Source: Promethearchaeota archaeon
GTDB lineage: Archaea > Asgardarchaeota > Lokiarchaeia > Sigyniarchaeales > SOKP01
Length of the DNA stretch: 64,000 bases
NCBI GenBank assembly: GCA_030606485.1
Contig: JAUWGH010000009.1
Coordinates: 1 to 64,000, forward strand
Direction of reading: 5' to 3'
Shown here: piece after piece, positions 8,770 to 17,857 of the stretch
Position numbering within the stretch: the stretch's first letter is position 1
Layout: each line of letters starts with the position of its first letter
Position numbers and translations under genes: made by a program
Notes under the pieces: model-generated
Database searches by the model: none
Told to the model about the DNA's origin: nothing
The model's input: only the letters and a program-made list of their open reading frames with translations

Positions 8770-9747
8770 TTAATCCTCTTCTATCATAAATTCCTGTTTA
8801 TCGTCAAATTTATGAGTGCCCATAGGTGGAGGGGCTTCTAAATTTATTCCACTTTCGAAATCAAATCTCTCCTTAACAATTTTTTCTAACTTTCTCGTAA
8901 TAAAATTCAAGTCTATACCCATGGGGCAGACGCTACTGCACGCTCCACAAGAAACGCATCTTCCAGCAACATGAAAGGCGCGAATCATGTGGAAAATGAA
9001 ATTATCGGAAATATCTGCGGTTTTTCCAAACCAAACTGGTTTGTTCTGATCAATAAAACATAAGCTACAATAACACATAGGGCATGCTTCTCTGCACGCA
9101 TAACATCTAATGCATCTGTTTAATTCTTTTTTAAAGTATTCCATTTTATCATTGGAACTTTTTGACTCGATCTCATTTAAATCCTTGAAATCATCTTTTG
9201 GTGGTTTTTCGGGTTTTTTATTCCCAATAATTATGTCAGAAATTGGTGGGATTTTATAGTGGCAAGTTATACATAGTTGATTTATATAATCTTGTAAAGG
9301 AAGTGTTTTATTGAAGTCTTTTCCCTTAATGATAATTTTATTATCTTCAATATTGGCTTCAATTATTTCTTTATCTCCAATTTCAACCATGATTTTTGCT
9401 CTATTTAAAACACCTTCGCATGGTATTCCAATTATTGTGATATTTTCTTTGTTTAGCTGTTTTTCTACTATTAAATGAACAATAGCGCGTCCTACGCAAC
9501 CTTTTGAAATTATCCCAATCTTTCTATCATCGTTCTTCGCTAGATACTTTGCGAGGTTTAAATCACAACTTTGGTTCCAAACTAGCATATCTGTTTGGCT
9601 TGCATCAGTAATAAAACAAGGTCCAGAGCGAAGTGGAATAGATCCTTTTGTGTATCCAATAATTAGATCAACTTTTTCTTCTTCCAATAATTTCTTTGCA
9701 GTTTCTCTAATAGATTTTTCTATGTCGTCTATTATGTTTATCACCAT
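8770..9747 (-). CDS. flxC: Iron-sulfur subunit, FlxC-like (FrhB-like N-domain plus two [4Fe-4S] motifs)
   Basis: The N-terminal 200 residues form an FrhB/FdhB-like domain (ISKGCVGRAIVHLIV, IGIPCEGVLNRAK), with a further CITCHYKIPP motif around residue 165. The C-terminal third has Cys clusters of the kind CIRCYACREACPMCYCSLC and CVSCGACSSVCPMGI, as in HdrC or heterodimeric dehydrogenase electron-transfer subunits. The gene overlaps the mvhD stop by 7 nt (ATGGTGA), so translational coupling is likely. The C-terminus is Pro/Asp-rich. Probable role: electron wire between MvhD/FlxD and FlxB. Confidence 0.78.
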   Translation of the reverse strand: MVINIIDDIEKSIRETAKKLLEEEKVDLIIGYTKGSIPLRSGPCFITDASQTDMLVWNQSCDLNLAKYLAKNDDRKIGIISKGCVGRAIVHLIVEKQLNKENITIIGIPCEGVLNRAKIMVEIGDKEIIEANIEDNKIIIKGKDFNKTLPLQDYINQLCITCHYKIPPISDIIIGNKKPEKPPKDDFKDLNEIESKSSNDKMEYFKKELNRCIRCYACREACPMCYCSLCFIDQNKPVWFGKTADISDNFIFHMIRAFHVAGRCVSCGACSSVCPMGIDLNFITRKLEKIVKERFDFESGINLEAPPPMGTHKFDDKQEFMIEED

Positions 9748-10187
9748 TTTTTATTAAATATTTTATTAGGACCTACTGATTTTACATTTTCAACAGTTTT
9801 TCGTACAATTTTTGCAAATCTTTCTCCTTCAGCAGCAGAAACCAAGGTAAAATTGAGTCTTTCGGGTTCAATTCCTAAAAATATCATTAAATCTCTTAAA
9901 ATCGCAAACCTTCTTCTTGCAATATAATTACCAGAGATATAATGACAATCGCCAGGATGACATCCTGAGACAAGAATACCGTCCCAACCATAAGCTAGGC
10001 TTTTTATTATGAAGAATGGGTTAATTCGACCTGTACAAGGCACGCGAACAACTCTAATGTTTGGAGGATATTGAATTCGACTGACTCCCGCTAAATCGGC
10101 ACCTGCATACGAACACCAATTGCATAAGAAAGCAATTATTTTAGGTTTCCACTCCTCTGTTGATTTTTCTTTACTTTTATCAGTCAT
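9741..10187 (-). CDS. mvhD: MvhD/FlxD-type [2Fe-2S] electron-transfer subunit (short form)
   Basis: This 148-residue protein has the full MvhD core. CNWCSYAGADLAGVSR begins near residue 22, followed by VPCTGRINPFFI and the SGCHPGDCHYISGNY loop, whose Cys residues ligate the [2Fe-2S] cluster. MvhD docks on HdrA and passes electrons from the partner dehydrogenase. All selenocysteine-prone positions of the family carry Cys here. It follows the double-length hdrA by 3 nt and overlaps flxC. It is the second MvhD in the operon; the other has an extra C-terminal domain. Confidence 0.92.
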   Translation of the reverse strand: MTDKSKEKSTEEWKPKIIAFLCNWCSYAGADLAGVSRIQYPPNIRVVRVPCTGRINPFFIIKSLAYGWDGILVSGCHPGDCHYISGNYIARRRFAILRDLMIFLGIEPERLNFTLVSAAEGERFAKIVRKTVENVKSVGPNKIFNKKW

Positions 10188-10190
10188 TTT

Positions 10191-13100
10191 TTATTCCCTC
10201 CCCATTATCATAGCAAATATTTGCTCACCTGTAAATCCTAATATATCGATTGCGGAGCATCTGCAATTCCCAGAACATGCTCCACAACCTTTACATAGAG
10301 CTTCATTAATAACTGCAATTGTTCCAAATCGACGATCTTCTTGAAGCTCAATTGCGTTATAAGCACAGTTGAGAACACACAGACCACAACCAGTGCACCT
10401 AGTTGGATCTATTCGAGCAATCTTTCCTTCAGCCTCAATTTTATCTTTTGATAATATTGTACATGCTCTTGAAACAGTTGCTTTAGCTTGAGAAATACAA
10501 TCTTCTATCGGTTTTGGTGCGTGAGCTAAACCTGCTACAAAAACTCCTTCGGTAGCAAAATCAACAGGTCTTAACTTAACATGAGCCTCTAAAAAGAAAT
10601 TATCATCATTCAATGGTACCTTTAATTGCATTGCTAACTCTTCATTTTCATCTCTCGAACAGACAATACCTACACTTAATGCCAATAAGTCTGCCTTAAT
10701 CGAAATATCCCCAATATCTGGTTTTTTAACAATAATATTCAAATCTCCATTCTCTATCTTTACTTCAGGTTCTTGATTATCATTGTATTGAATAAATAAA
10801 ACTCCCGCTTGACGAGCTTTTTGATAATACTTCTCTTTAAAACCATAAGTTCTAATATCTCTAAATAAAATGGTAATGTTAATTTCTGGGTTCAATTCCT
10901 TTATTTTTAATGCATTCTTAATTGCTTCAGCACAACACATTTTACTACAATAAGGATGTTCTTCATTTCTTGAACCTACACATTGAATCATTACAATTGA
11001 TTTAACATCTTTAAGTTCATTTGGACTTTTATAGATTTTTTCTTCTAATTCTGATTGTCTTATTATTCTTGGATCTTTACCATATAGATATTCAGTTGGT
11101 AAATATTCACTCGCACCTGTAGCAACAATAACCACGCCATGATCAAATTCCGCAGGAATCTTTTTCTCTCCATGTGTTATTGTAGTATGAAAGTTGCCTA
11201 CAAATCCATCAATGGCTTCAATATGGGTACTTGTATATAAATTGAGATTCTTTTGGCTCTTTACTTTCGTGATTAAATCATTTAGATATTCTTGTACATT
11301 CCCTCCTTCAAGTGTACTATAGATTTCGCGAGAAATGCCTCCTAATTCGTTTTTCTTTTCGATTAGATAAGTTTCATAACCTTGTTTAGCGAAATCTAAT
11401 GCAGCAACCATTCCTGTGATTCCTCCACCAATTACTAAGACCTTTTTTATAACATCTAAGGTCATTCTTTCCAACGGAAAAATTCTTCTTGCTTTATTAA
11501 CTGCCATTCTAACTAAATCTTTTGCTTTTTCAGTTGCATTTTCTGGTTCATGCATATGAACCCAAGAACACTGATCTCTAATATTTGTCATTTGAAAAAG
11601 GTATCTGTTTAATCCAGCTTCTCTAATTGTTTCTTGAAATAATGATTCATGGGTTCTAGGAGTACAGGATGCAACAATAACGCGATTAAGATTATGCTCC
11701 TTTATCTTTTCTTTAATAATTGTCTGAGTATCAGCTGAGCAAGTATATAAATTTCTATCTGCCATAACTACATTATGAAGCTTACTTGCATATTCTGTGA
11801 CAGCAGGAACATCCACATACCCACCAATATTAATTCCACAATGGCAAACAAATACACCTATTCTTGGTGGCTGTCCTCTTACGTCAATTTCATCTGGGAG
11901 TTCCTTTTTTGTAATTAAGGTATTTTTTACATCAGATAATAATACATTAACTGCTCCTGCAGCAGCACTTGCTTGAGTAACAGTTTCAGGAATGTCTTTT
12001 GGTCCTTGAAAAGCTCCACATACATATATTCCTGGCCTTGATGATTCTATTGGGTTAAATAAATTAGTTTCGCAAAAATTATATTCATTTAATTTAATAT
12101 TAAATGCCTTAGCAATCTTTTTCGCATCTTTAGGGGGATTTAATCCTACAGATAAAACTAACATATTAAAGATTTCTTCAACAACTTCGCCATTCTCAGT
12201 CTCATATCTAATTTTTAGATCCTTGGATTCTGGAATCTCTAAAATTGAAGATATTCTACTTTTTATATATCTAACGCCATATTGATGTTTCGCCCTTTCT
12301 ATATATTTATCAAAATCTTTACCATATGCCCGAATATCCATGCAAAAAATTGTTGGGTTGATTACATTAAAATGTTCCTTAGCAATTACTGCTTCTTTTG
12401 CAGTATACATACAACAAACTGAAGAACAATATGGTTGCCCTCTTTTTAAATCTCTCGAACCAACACATTGAAGAAATGCAATTTTTTCTGGAATATCTCC
12501 ATCAGATAAACGCAAAACTTTTCCTGCAAAGGGCCCACTTGCACTTAAAATACGTTCAAATTCGATACTGGTTACTACATTTTTATATTTTCCATAACCA
12601 TATTCCTTTATTGATTCTGGTTCAAATTCATCAAAACCTGGTGCTAAAATGATGGCTCCTACATTAATCTCGTTTTCCCTATCTTCTTGATCATATTCTA
12701 CTGCTCCTGCTTTACAGACACCTTCACATACTCCACAACCAATACATTTTGCAAGATCTATTGAAAAAACCAAGGGAACTGCTTGGGGGTATTCAACAGA
12801 AATTGCTTTACATTTAGCTAATCCTTCATTAAACACATCTATAGCTTCTATAGGACATTTTGATGCACATACTCCACATCCAGTACATTTTTCTTGATTG
12901 ATATATAATGCCCTTTTTAATAATTTTACAATAAAATTACCAGCTTCTCCACTAACCTCTTTAATATCAGCATTAATAATCAATTCAATATTATGATGTC
13001 TTCCTGTTTCAACCAATTTGGGTGAAACAATACACATAGCACAGTCATTTGTTGGAAAAGTTTTATCTAATTGAGCCATTACACCACCAATACTTGTGGT

Positions 13101-13208
13101 AGATTCTACCAAATAAACTTTATAACCAGATTCACCTAAATCTAGAGATGCTTGACTTCCACCTATACCTGCTCCAATGATTAACACAGATCCAATTTTA
13201 TCCATCAT
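10191..13208 (-). CDS. hdrA: Double-length HdrA: two HdrA-type flavoprotein units fused in tandem
   Basis: This is the flavin-bifurcating iron-sulfur subunit. It has 1005 residues where a single HdrA has about 650. Residues 1-440 hold one FAD domain (LIIGAGIGG, FPTNDCAMCIVSPK) with two ferredoxin motifs (CTGCGVCASKCP, CIGCGVCEGVCK) inserted. From about residue 455 a thioredoxin-reductase-like unit begins with the HdrA N-terminal motif IGVFVCHCGINIGG. It continues through a second FAD motif (VLVIGGGITGM) and ends in two more ferredoxin motifs (CTGCGLCVLNC, CKGCGACSGNC). The two halves match, in order and size, the separate proteins at 15640-16938 and 13982-15637. ATG 13208 overlaps the stop of the upstream mvhD (ATGATGG), so translation is probably coupled. 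Confidence 0.93.
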   Translation of the reverse strand: MMDKIGSVLIIGAGIGGSQASLDLGESGYKVYLVESTTSIGGVMAQLDKTFPTNDCAMCIVSPKLVETGRHHNIELIINADIKEVSGEAGNFIVKLLKRALYINQEKCTGCGVCASKCPIEAIDVFNEGLAKCKAISVEYPQAVPLVFSIDLAKCIGCGVCEGVCKAGAVEYDQEDRENEINVGAIILAPGFDEFEPESIKEYGYGKYKNVVTSIEFERILSASGPFAGKVLRLSDGDIPEKIAFLQCVGSRDLKRGQPYCSSVCCMYTAKEAVIAKEHFNVINPTIFCMDIRAYGKDFDKYIERAKHQYGVRYIKSRISSILEIPESKDLKIRYETENGEVVEEIFNMLVLSVGLNPPKDAKKIAKAFNIKLNEYNFCETNLFNPIESSRPGIYVCGAFQGPKDIPETVTQASAAAGAVNVLLSDVKNTLITKKELPDEIDVRGQPPRIGVFVCHCGINIGGYVDVPAVTEYASKLHNVVMADRNLYTCSADTQTIIKEKIKEHNLNRVIVASCTPRTHESLFQETIREAGLNRYLFQMTNIRDQCSWVHMHEPENATEKAKDLVRMAVNKARRIFPLERMTLDVIKKVLVIGGGITGMVAALDFAKQGYETYLIEKKNELGGISREIYSTLEGGNVQEYLNDLITKVKSQKNLNLYTSTHIEAIDGFVGNFHTTITHGEKKIPAEFDHGVVIVATGASEYLPTEYLYGKDPRIIRQSELEEKIYKSPNELKDVKSIVMIQCVGSRNEEHPYCSKMCCAEAIKNALKIKELNPEINITILFRDIRTYGFKEKYYQKARQAGVLFIQYNDNQEPEVKIENGDLNIIVKKPDIGDISIKADLLALSVGIVCSRDENEELAMQLKVPLNDDNFFLEAHVKLRPVDFATEGVFVAGLAHAPKPIEDCISQAKATVSRACTILSKDKIEAEGKIARIDPTRCTGCGLCVLNCAYNAIELQEDRRFGTIAVINEALCKGCGACSGNCRCSAIDILGFTGEQIFAMIMGRE

Positions 13209-13978
13209 AAAGCCTCCTTTAATGCATGATAGTAAGGGGTAATCCCATCTATTCTATTAAAATCGATAAGATTTCTAGCCTTTAATGAAACAATATGTTC
13301 TAAAATTAAACTTGATTCGATACTCAATGATTTTGATAAATTTTTTACTGAAAGTGGTTCCTTTTCAAGTTTTATTAATATTTTATTACGTAAAAATTCT
13401 GAATTGAGAGCATCATCTATTATTTTTTCATATTCTTCAAATTCAATGATTTCTTCATAGACATTTCCAAACTCTGTAATAGCTCGTTCCCTTCCAACTA
13501 AAGTACGTAATCTATTATCAGATAAAGTTCTTTTTATAGCTTCTAAATCTTCTTTTAATTTTTGATTAGGTTTTGAACCACTAAATGGAGAAGGTCCTTC
13601 ATTTTTAATTTGTTTAGTAAATTCTGATACAACTTGACCAAATCTTACACCTTCAGAAGCAGAAACCCACTCAAGGCGAAATCTACCAGAAAGACCAATT
13701 AATTGTAATGCTTTAGAAAGCAAATCTAATTTCATTTTTTCTTCATAATTTCCATCTATATAATGGCAGTCTCCAAGATGACACCCCATTACAATGACCC
13801 CATCTAATCCAGTAGCCAAAGCTTCAATTACAAATACCGGGTCAACTCTTCCACTACACATCACCCTAATAACTCTAATATTGGGTGGATATTGGACTCT
13901 ACTCACCCCTGCAAGATCTGCTCCTGCATACGAGCACCAATTACATAAAAAGCCTAATATATTTGGTTCAAAGCTCAT
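13205..13978 (-). CDS. mvhD: MvhD with C-terminal winged-helix-like extension
   Basis: Residues 1-140 are a complete MvhD (CNWCSYAGADLAGVSR, VMCSGRVDPVFVIEAL, MGCHLGDCHYIDGNY). Residues 150-257 are an added helical domain. Its end (EPLSVKNLSKSLSIESSLILEHIVSLKARNLI, given here in pieces) has the helix-turn-helix-wing rhythm of a winged-helix fold. The extension is absent from the second mvhD of the operon. In Hdr complexes MvhD sits on HdrA. The extra domain could mediate oligomerisation or sensing, which is inference. It lies between the split hdrA pair and the fused hdrA, 3-4 nt from each, suggesting that each HdrA set has its own MvhD. Confidence 0.88.
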   Translation of the reverse strand: MSFEPNILGFLCNWCSYAGADLAGVSRVQYPPNIRVIRVMCSGRVDPVFVIEALATGLDGVIVMGCHLGDCHYIDGNYEEKMKLDLLSKALQLIGLSGRFRLEWVSASEGVRFGQVVSEFTKQIKNEGPSPFSGSKPNQKLKEDLEAIKRTLSDNRLRTLVGRERAITEFGNVYEEIIEFEEYEKIIDDALNSEFLRNKILIKLEKEPLSVKNLSKSLSIESSLILEHIVSLKARNLIDFNRIDGITPYYHALKEAL

Positions 13979-13981
13979 TTT

Positions 13982-15637
13982 TTATTTACCTCCTGAAGCT
14001 AAAATTTGAGCTAAAATTTGTTTAGTAGTGAAATGGTGATTAGTTATTGCCTTTTCAGGACAAGTAGCCCCACATAGGCCACACCCTTTACAGCTTGCTT
14101 CTGTAACATGAGCTATTCCATTATCATCCATAGAAATTGCATTATATGGACAAATTTTGATACAAATTCCACAACCTACGCATAAATCCTCATCTACTTC
14201 AGCAATAGCACCTTCGACCTCTAAAACATCCTTTGATATAATAGTGCTTGCTCTAGATGCTGCTGCATAAGCTTGAGAAATAGCCTCTGGAATATCTGCT
14301 GGCCAATGAGCAGAACCACAAACATATATTCCATCCGTAGCAAAATCTACGGGACGTAACTTTACATGAGCTTCTAAAAAAAAGTGATTTTCTTCTAATG
14401 GGACCTTTAACATTTTTGCTAAATCTTCTGAATCAGGGTTTGCAATTAAAGGAGTTGATAACACGATCATATCATATGGTATGCTAATATCCTGATTCAA
14501 ATAATCATTATATACTTCAATATTGCTTTCTTTAACAATTGGAACTTTTTCCGGTATATATCTAATAAAAGTAATCCCTTTTTCTCTTGCTTTTCTATAA
14601 TATTCTTCATAAGTGGTTCCTTGAGTTTGAATATCTCGAAATATTATGGATATATTGGCATCTGGTTTCAGTTCCTTAATTAACATAGCATTTTTTAATG
14701 CAGTCATGCAACAAATATTGGAACAATATCGTCTTTCTTCATTTCTAGCCCCAACACATTGAATCATTACAATATTTTTAACATTAATTTTATTTTCTTT
14801 TAATAATTGTTCTAATTCTAATTGAGTAATGATTGTTGAGCCATTATACCCAAATAATCCTTCCGGTTTAAGAACTTGAGCTCCAGTAGCCACTATAATA
14901 ATACCTGTATCTATGTCATAAATTCCATCTCTCCTTTTTACTGAAACTTTATAATTTCCTATAAATCCTTCAATTTTTACTGGTTCAGTAGAAGTTATTA
15001 CTTTAATTTTTTGATGATTTTCAACCAAATTCCTTACTTCTAATACCTTTGATGCATCATCATGAGTTGGATACAATTTATAGAGGTATCTTAGTAATCC
15101 CCCCAATTCTGGCTCTTTTTCAATTAAAATTACCTTAAATTCTTGATTTGCTAAATTAAGGGCGGCCGTCATTCCAGCAATACCTCCTCCAATAATTAAA
15201 GCAGTTGGATTTATATCTATCTGAAATTTTTCTAATGGTTGCAATAATAATGCTTTGGCTACCCCCATTTCAATTAAAATCTTTGCTTTTTCAGTTGCTG
15301 CTTCCGTCTCTTTCATATGAACCCAACTGCATTGATCACGGATATTAACCATTTCAAATAGATAAGGATTTAAACCAGCTTCCTGACAAATACTTCTAAA
15401 TAAAGGTTCATGAGTTCGAGGAGTACAAGAGGCAACTATTACACGATTTAAGTCATGTTCTTCTATTTTTTCTTTAATTAGAGATAAACCAACCTCTGAA
15501 CAAGAATAAAGATTATCTGTGGCAAAAGTTACATTTGGTAAGGTTTTTGCATATTCCACTAAACTTGGAACATCCAAAAACCCTCCTATATTTGTTCCAC
15601 AATGACAAATAAAAACACCCATTTTTATATCTTCCAT
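13982..15637 (-). CDS. hdrA: HdrA-like protein, C-terminal unit of a split HdrA
   Basis: This 551-residue protein begins with the HdrA N-terminal motif GVFICHCGTNIGGFLD. It then has CTPRTHEPLF, an FAD Rossmann motif (ALIIGGGIAGM), the conserved VQCVGARNEERRYCSNICC-type Cys segment, and two C-terminal ferredoxin motifs (CVGCGICIKICP, CKGCGLCGATCP). It corresponds to residues about 455-1005 of the fused HdrA in the same operon. Its ATG is 2 nt beyond the stop of the companion gene, so the two are very likely made in equal amounts. It probably pairs with that companion to form one HdrA equivalent. Confidence 0.9.
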   Translation of the reverse strand: MEDIKMGVFICHCGTNIGGFLDVPSLVEYAKTLPNVTFATDNLYSCSEVGLSLIKEKIEEHDLNRVIVASCTPRTHEPLFRSICQEAGLNPYLFEMVNIRDQCSWVHMKETEAATEKAKILIEMGVAKALLLQPLEKFQIDINPTALIIGGGIAGMTAALNLANQEFKVILIEKEPELGGLLRYLYKLYPTHDDASKVLEVRNLVENHQKIKVITSTEPVKIEGFIGNYKVSVKRRDGIYDIDTGIIIVATGAQVLKPEGLFGYNGSTIITQLELEQLLKENKINVKNIVMIQCVGARNEERRYCSNICCMTALKNAMLIKELKPDANISIIFRDIQTQGTTYEEYYRKAREKGITFIRYIPEKVPIVKESNIEVYNDYLNQDISIPYDMIVLSTPLIANPDSEDLAKMLKVPLEENHFFLEAHVKLRPVDFATDGIYVCGSAHWPADIPEAISQAYAAASRASTIISKDVLEVEGAIAEVDEDLCVGCGICIKICPYNAISMDDNGIAHVTEASCKGCGLCGATCPEKAITNHHFTTKQILAQILASGGK

Positions 15638-15639
15638 TT

Positions 15640-16938
15640 TTAACCCTCTCTTATAGCATTTTCAGCTGCTTTAGCTGCAGCACCACTTGCATCTATAACT
15701 GAATTTGGAATGTCCATCGGCCCTCTACAACATCCACATATATAAATTCCTTTTTTAGAGGAATCTAATGGTAAATATGCATTAGAAAGAAAGAAATTAT
15801 TTTTATCTAGATCAATTCCCAAAATGTTAGCCAATTCAGGTGTATCTTTATTAGGAATCATACTAGTTGCTAATATTACTAAATCAACAGGAAACTTTTT
15901 CATTTTTGAAGTATTCATATCTTCATAAATAATAATTGGGTTTTTATCATCATCCTCAATAATTTTTGCTACCTTTCCTTTAATGTATTTAATTCCATAT
16001 TCTTTTTGCCCTCTTTCAATATATTCCCGAAAACCTTTACCCCCTGCCCTTAAATCTATATAAAAAATAAAAGATTGAATTGAATTATCATGCTCGTAAG
16101 CAATCATGGCTTCCTTTGTTGTATACATACAACAAACAGAAGAACAATAAGGATTATATTTCATGTCTCTTGAACCTACACAATTTATAAAGGCGAGTTT
16201 CTTCGGTTCTTTTCTGTCTGAAGATCTTATCAAATGTCCCTTTAATGGCCCAGATGCACAAATCATTCTTTCAAATTCTAAACCAGTAACTACATTTGGT
16301 AAATGTTTATAACCTAGATTTACCAATGGAGAAGGGTCAAAAGGCTCGTATCCAGTCGCAACAATAATTGATTTTACATTAAGATTGACTTCAGAATCCT
16401 TTTGTTCAAAATCGATTGCTTCTCTCTCACATACTTTTTCACAAATTCTGCATGCATCCTTAGTTAAATATAAACATTTTTCTGGATCAATAGCCATTAT
16501 TGAAGGGACACCTTGAAGAAAATAGATATAAATTGCCCTTCTTTTTCTTAAAAATACATCAAATTCATCATCAACTCTCATTGGGCATTTTTCAATACAA
16601 ATACCACAATTAATACATTCTTCCGCCTTGATATAACGTGCATGTTGAAGTAATTTTGCTTTAAAATTTCCAGCCTTTCCTGTAATTTCTTTTACCTCAG
16701 CTAATGTATGTAATGTTATATTTGGGTGACGATAACATTCTGCGAGTTTTGGAGCCAAAATACAAATCGAACAGTCATTTGTTGGGAATGTTTTATCAAG
16801 TTGGGCCATTCTACCGCCAATACAAGGTTTTTTTTCAACTAATTCAACTTTTATTCCTCTTTCAGCGAGATCAAGAGAAGCTTGAATCCCGGCTATTCCT
16901 CCACCAATCACTAAGACACTATTTGAATTTTCTCCCAC
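15640..16938 (-). CDS. hdrA: HdrA-like protein, N-terminal unit of a split HdrA
   Basis: This 432-residue protein has an FAD motif (VLVIGGGIAGIQ), the HdrA signature LDKTFPTNDCSICILAPK and a ferredoxin motif (CINCGICIEKCP). A second, atypically spaced Cys motif (CLYLTKDACRICEKVC) replaces the regular CxxCxxC spacing. It lacks the CHCG N-terminal domain, which is supplied by the next gene. It corresponds to the first 440 residues of the fused HdrA. It follows hdrB by about 22 nt. The altered second ferredoxin site may change cluster type or potential compared with the fused copy. Confidence 0.9.
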   Translation of the reverse strand: MGENSNSVLVIGGGIAGIQASLDLAERGIKVELVEKKPCIGGRMAQLDKTFPTNDCSICILAPKLAECYRHPNITLHTLAEVKEITGKAGNFKAKLLQHARYIKAEECINCGICIEKCPMRVDDEFDVFLRKRRAIYIYFLQGVPSIMAIDPEKCLYLTKDACRICEKVCEREAIDFEQKDSEVNLNVKSIIVATGYEPFDPSPLVNLGYKHLPNVVTGLEFERMICASGPLKGHLIRSSDRKEPKKLAFINCVGSRDMKYNPYCSSVCCMYTTKEAMIAYEHDNSIQSFIFYIDLRAGGKGFREYIERGQKEYGIKYIKGKVAKIIEDDDKNPIIIYEDMNTSKMKKFPVDLVILATSMIPNKDTPELANILGIDLDKNNFFLSNAYLPLDSSKKGIYICGCCRGPMDIPNSVIDASGAAAKAAENAIREG

Positions 16939-16960
16939 TATAATGCACCATAATAAAAAT

Positions 16961-17851
16961 TTATTTATTTGGAGATTCTAAAATATTAATTTTTTGTAAT
17001 AAATTATTAACCCTTACACGGTGAAATTTGAGACCGATTTCTTCACCTTTAATTCCTAAGGCAAGAGCTATTAATTCAGTTAAATAAAAAACTGGGAACT
17101 TAAAATCTGTATTAAGATTTTTATTAAGTTCTCTTTGATTGAAATCAAATTGTTGATAACATGCAGGACAAACACAAACTATACAATCAGCACCAGACTT
17201 TTTTATGCTCTCAAGTTTATTTAATAATAATTTTTGTGAAAGTTCTTTATCACTTTTTTCAAGTGGATTTCCACAACAATCTTTTTTTAATTCATAATCT
17301 ACTGGTTCGGCTCCAAGTGCTTCAACTATTACATCCAAGGTTGTTGGCTCAAATGGATCATCCCATTGTATGATCTCAGATGGACGTAGATAATGACAAC
17401 CAGGGTGACATGCAACTTTCAAATCCTTTAGTGGTTTAATTATATTCTCTTTAATTAAATCAAGATTCTCAAATAATACTTGGGCAAAATGCTTAATATT
17501 AATATTACCTTGATATTTTTTACCAATCTTATTTAATATTGAATTAATTTCTTTCTTTTCTTCAGGGTCATTATTTAAAATATGTTGCACAGTTTTAAGA
17601 GTTTCTGTACAACCCGAGCATAGACTTAAAACATCACTATTATCATTCTCATAAAGACTTAAATTTCTGGCTCCTAGAGCTAACCAACTCTTATGGTCTA
17701 GTGCAGCAACTCCTGTTGGATCAGGACAACAGGAATATTGAGTCTGATCAGAAACATTAATACCAAGTTTATCAAATATTTTTCGAGCTGAGGCTTCTAA
17801 ATAAGGTAATCTTCCTGGAATAACACAACCAAAAAAATATTTATATGTCAT
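16961..17851 (-). CDS. hdrB: Heterodisulfide reductase subunit B
   Basis: HdrB is the catalytic thiol-disulfide subunit, with two CCG domains that hold non-cubane [4Fe-4S] clusters. The first CCG motif is YSCCPDP with downstream LCSGC; the second is KDCCGNP with CVCPACYQQFD. CHPGCHY precedes the second. Length (296) is normal for the family. It directly follows hdrC by 6 nt. In methanogens the substrate is CoM-S-S-CoB and in sulfate reducers a DsrC-type disulfide. The physiological disulfide here is unknown, and no mcr or dsr gene is in the window. Confidence 0.93.
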   Translation of the reverse strand: MTYKYFFGCVIPGRLPYLEASARKIFDKLGINVSDQTQYSCCPDPTGVAALDHKSWLALGARNLSLYENDNSDVLSLCSGCTETLKTVQHILNNDPEEKKEINSILNKIGKKYQGNINIKHFAQVLFENLDLIKENIIKPLKDLKVACHPGCHYLRPSEIIQWDDPFEPTTLDVIVEALGAEPVDYELKKDCCGNPLEKSDKELSQKLLLNKLESIKKSGADCIVCVCPACYQQFDFNQRELNKNLNTDFKFPVFYLTELIALALGIKGEEIGLKFHRVRVNNLLQKINILESPNK

Positions 17852-17857
17852 TTTTTA

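Noticed and set aside
9741-16938. Selenocysteine in the Hdr/MvhD cluster
   Set aside because: HdrA and VhuD/MvhD selenoproteins are known in archaea including Asgards, but all the relevant positions here carry Cys codons and no gene in the operon contains an internal TGA.
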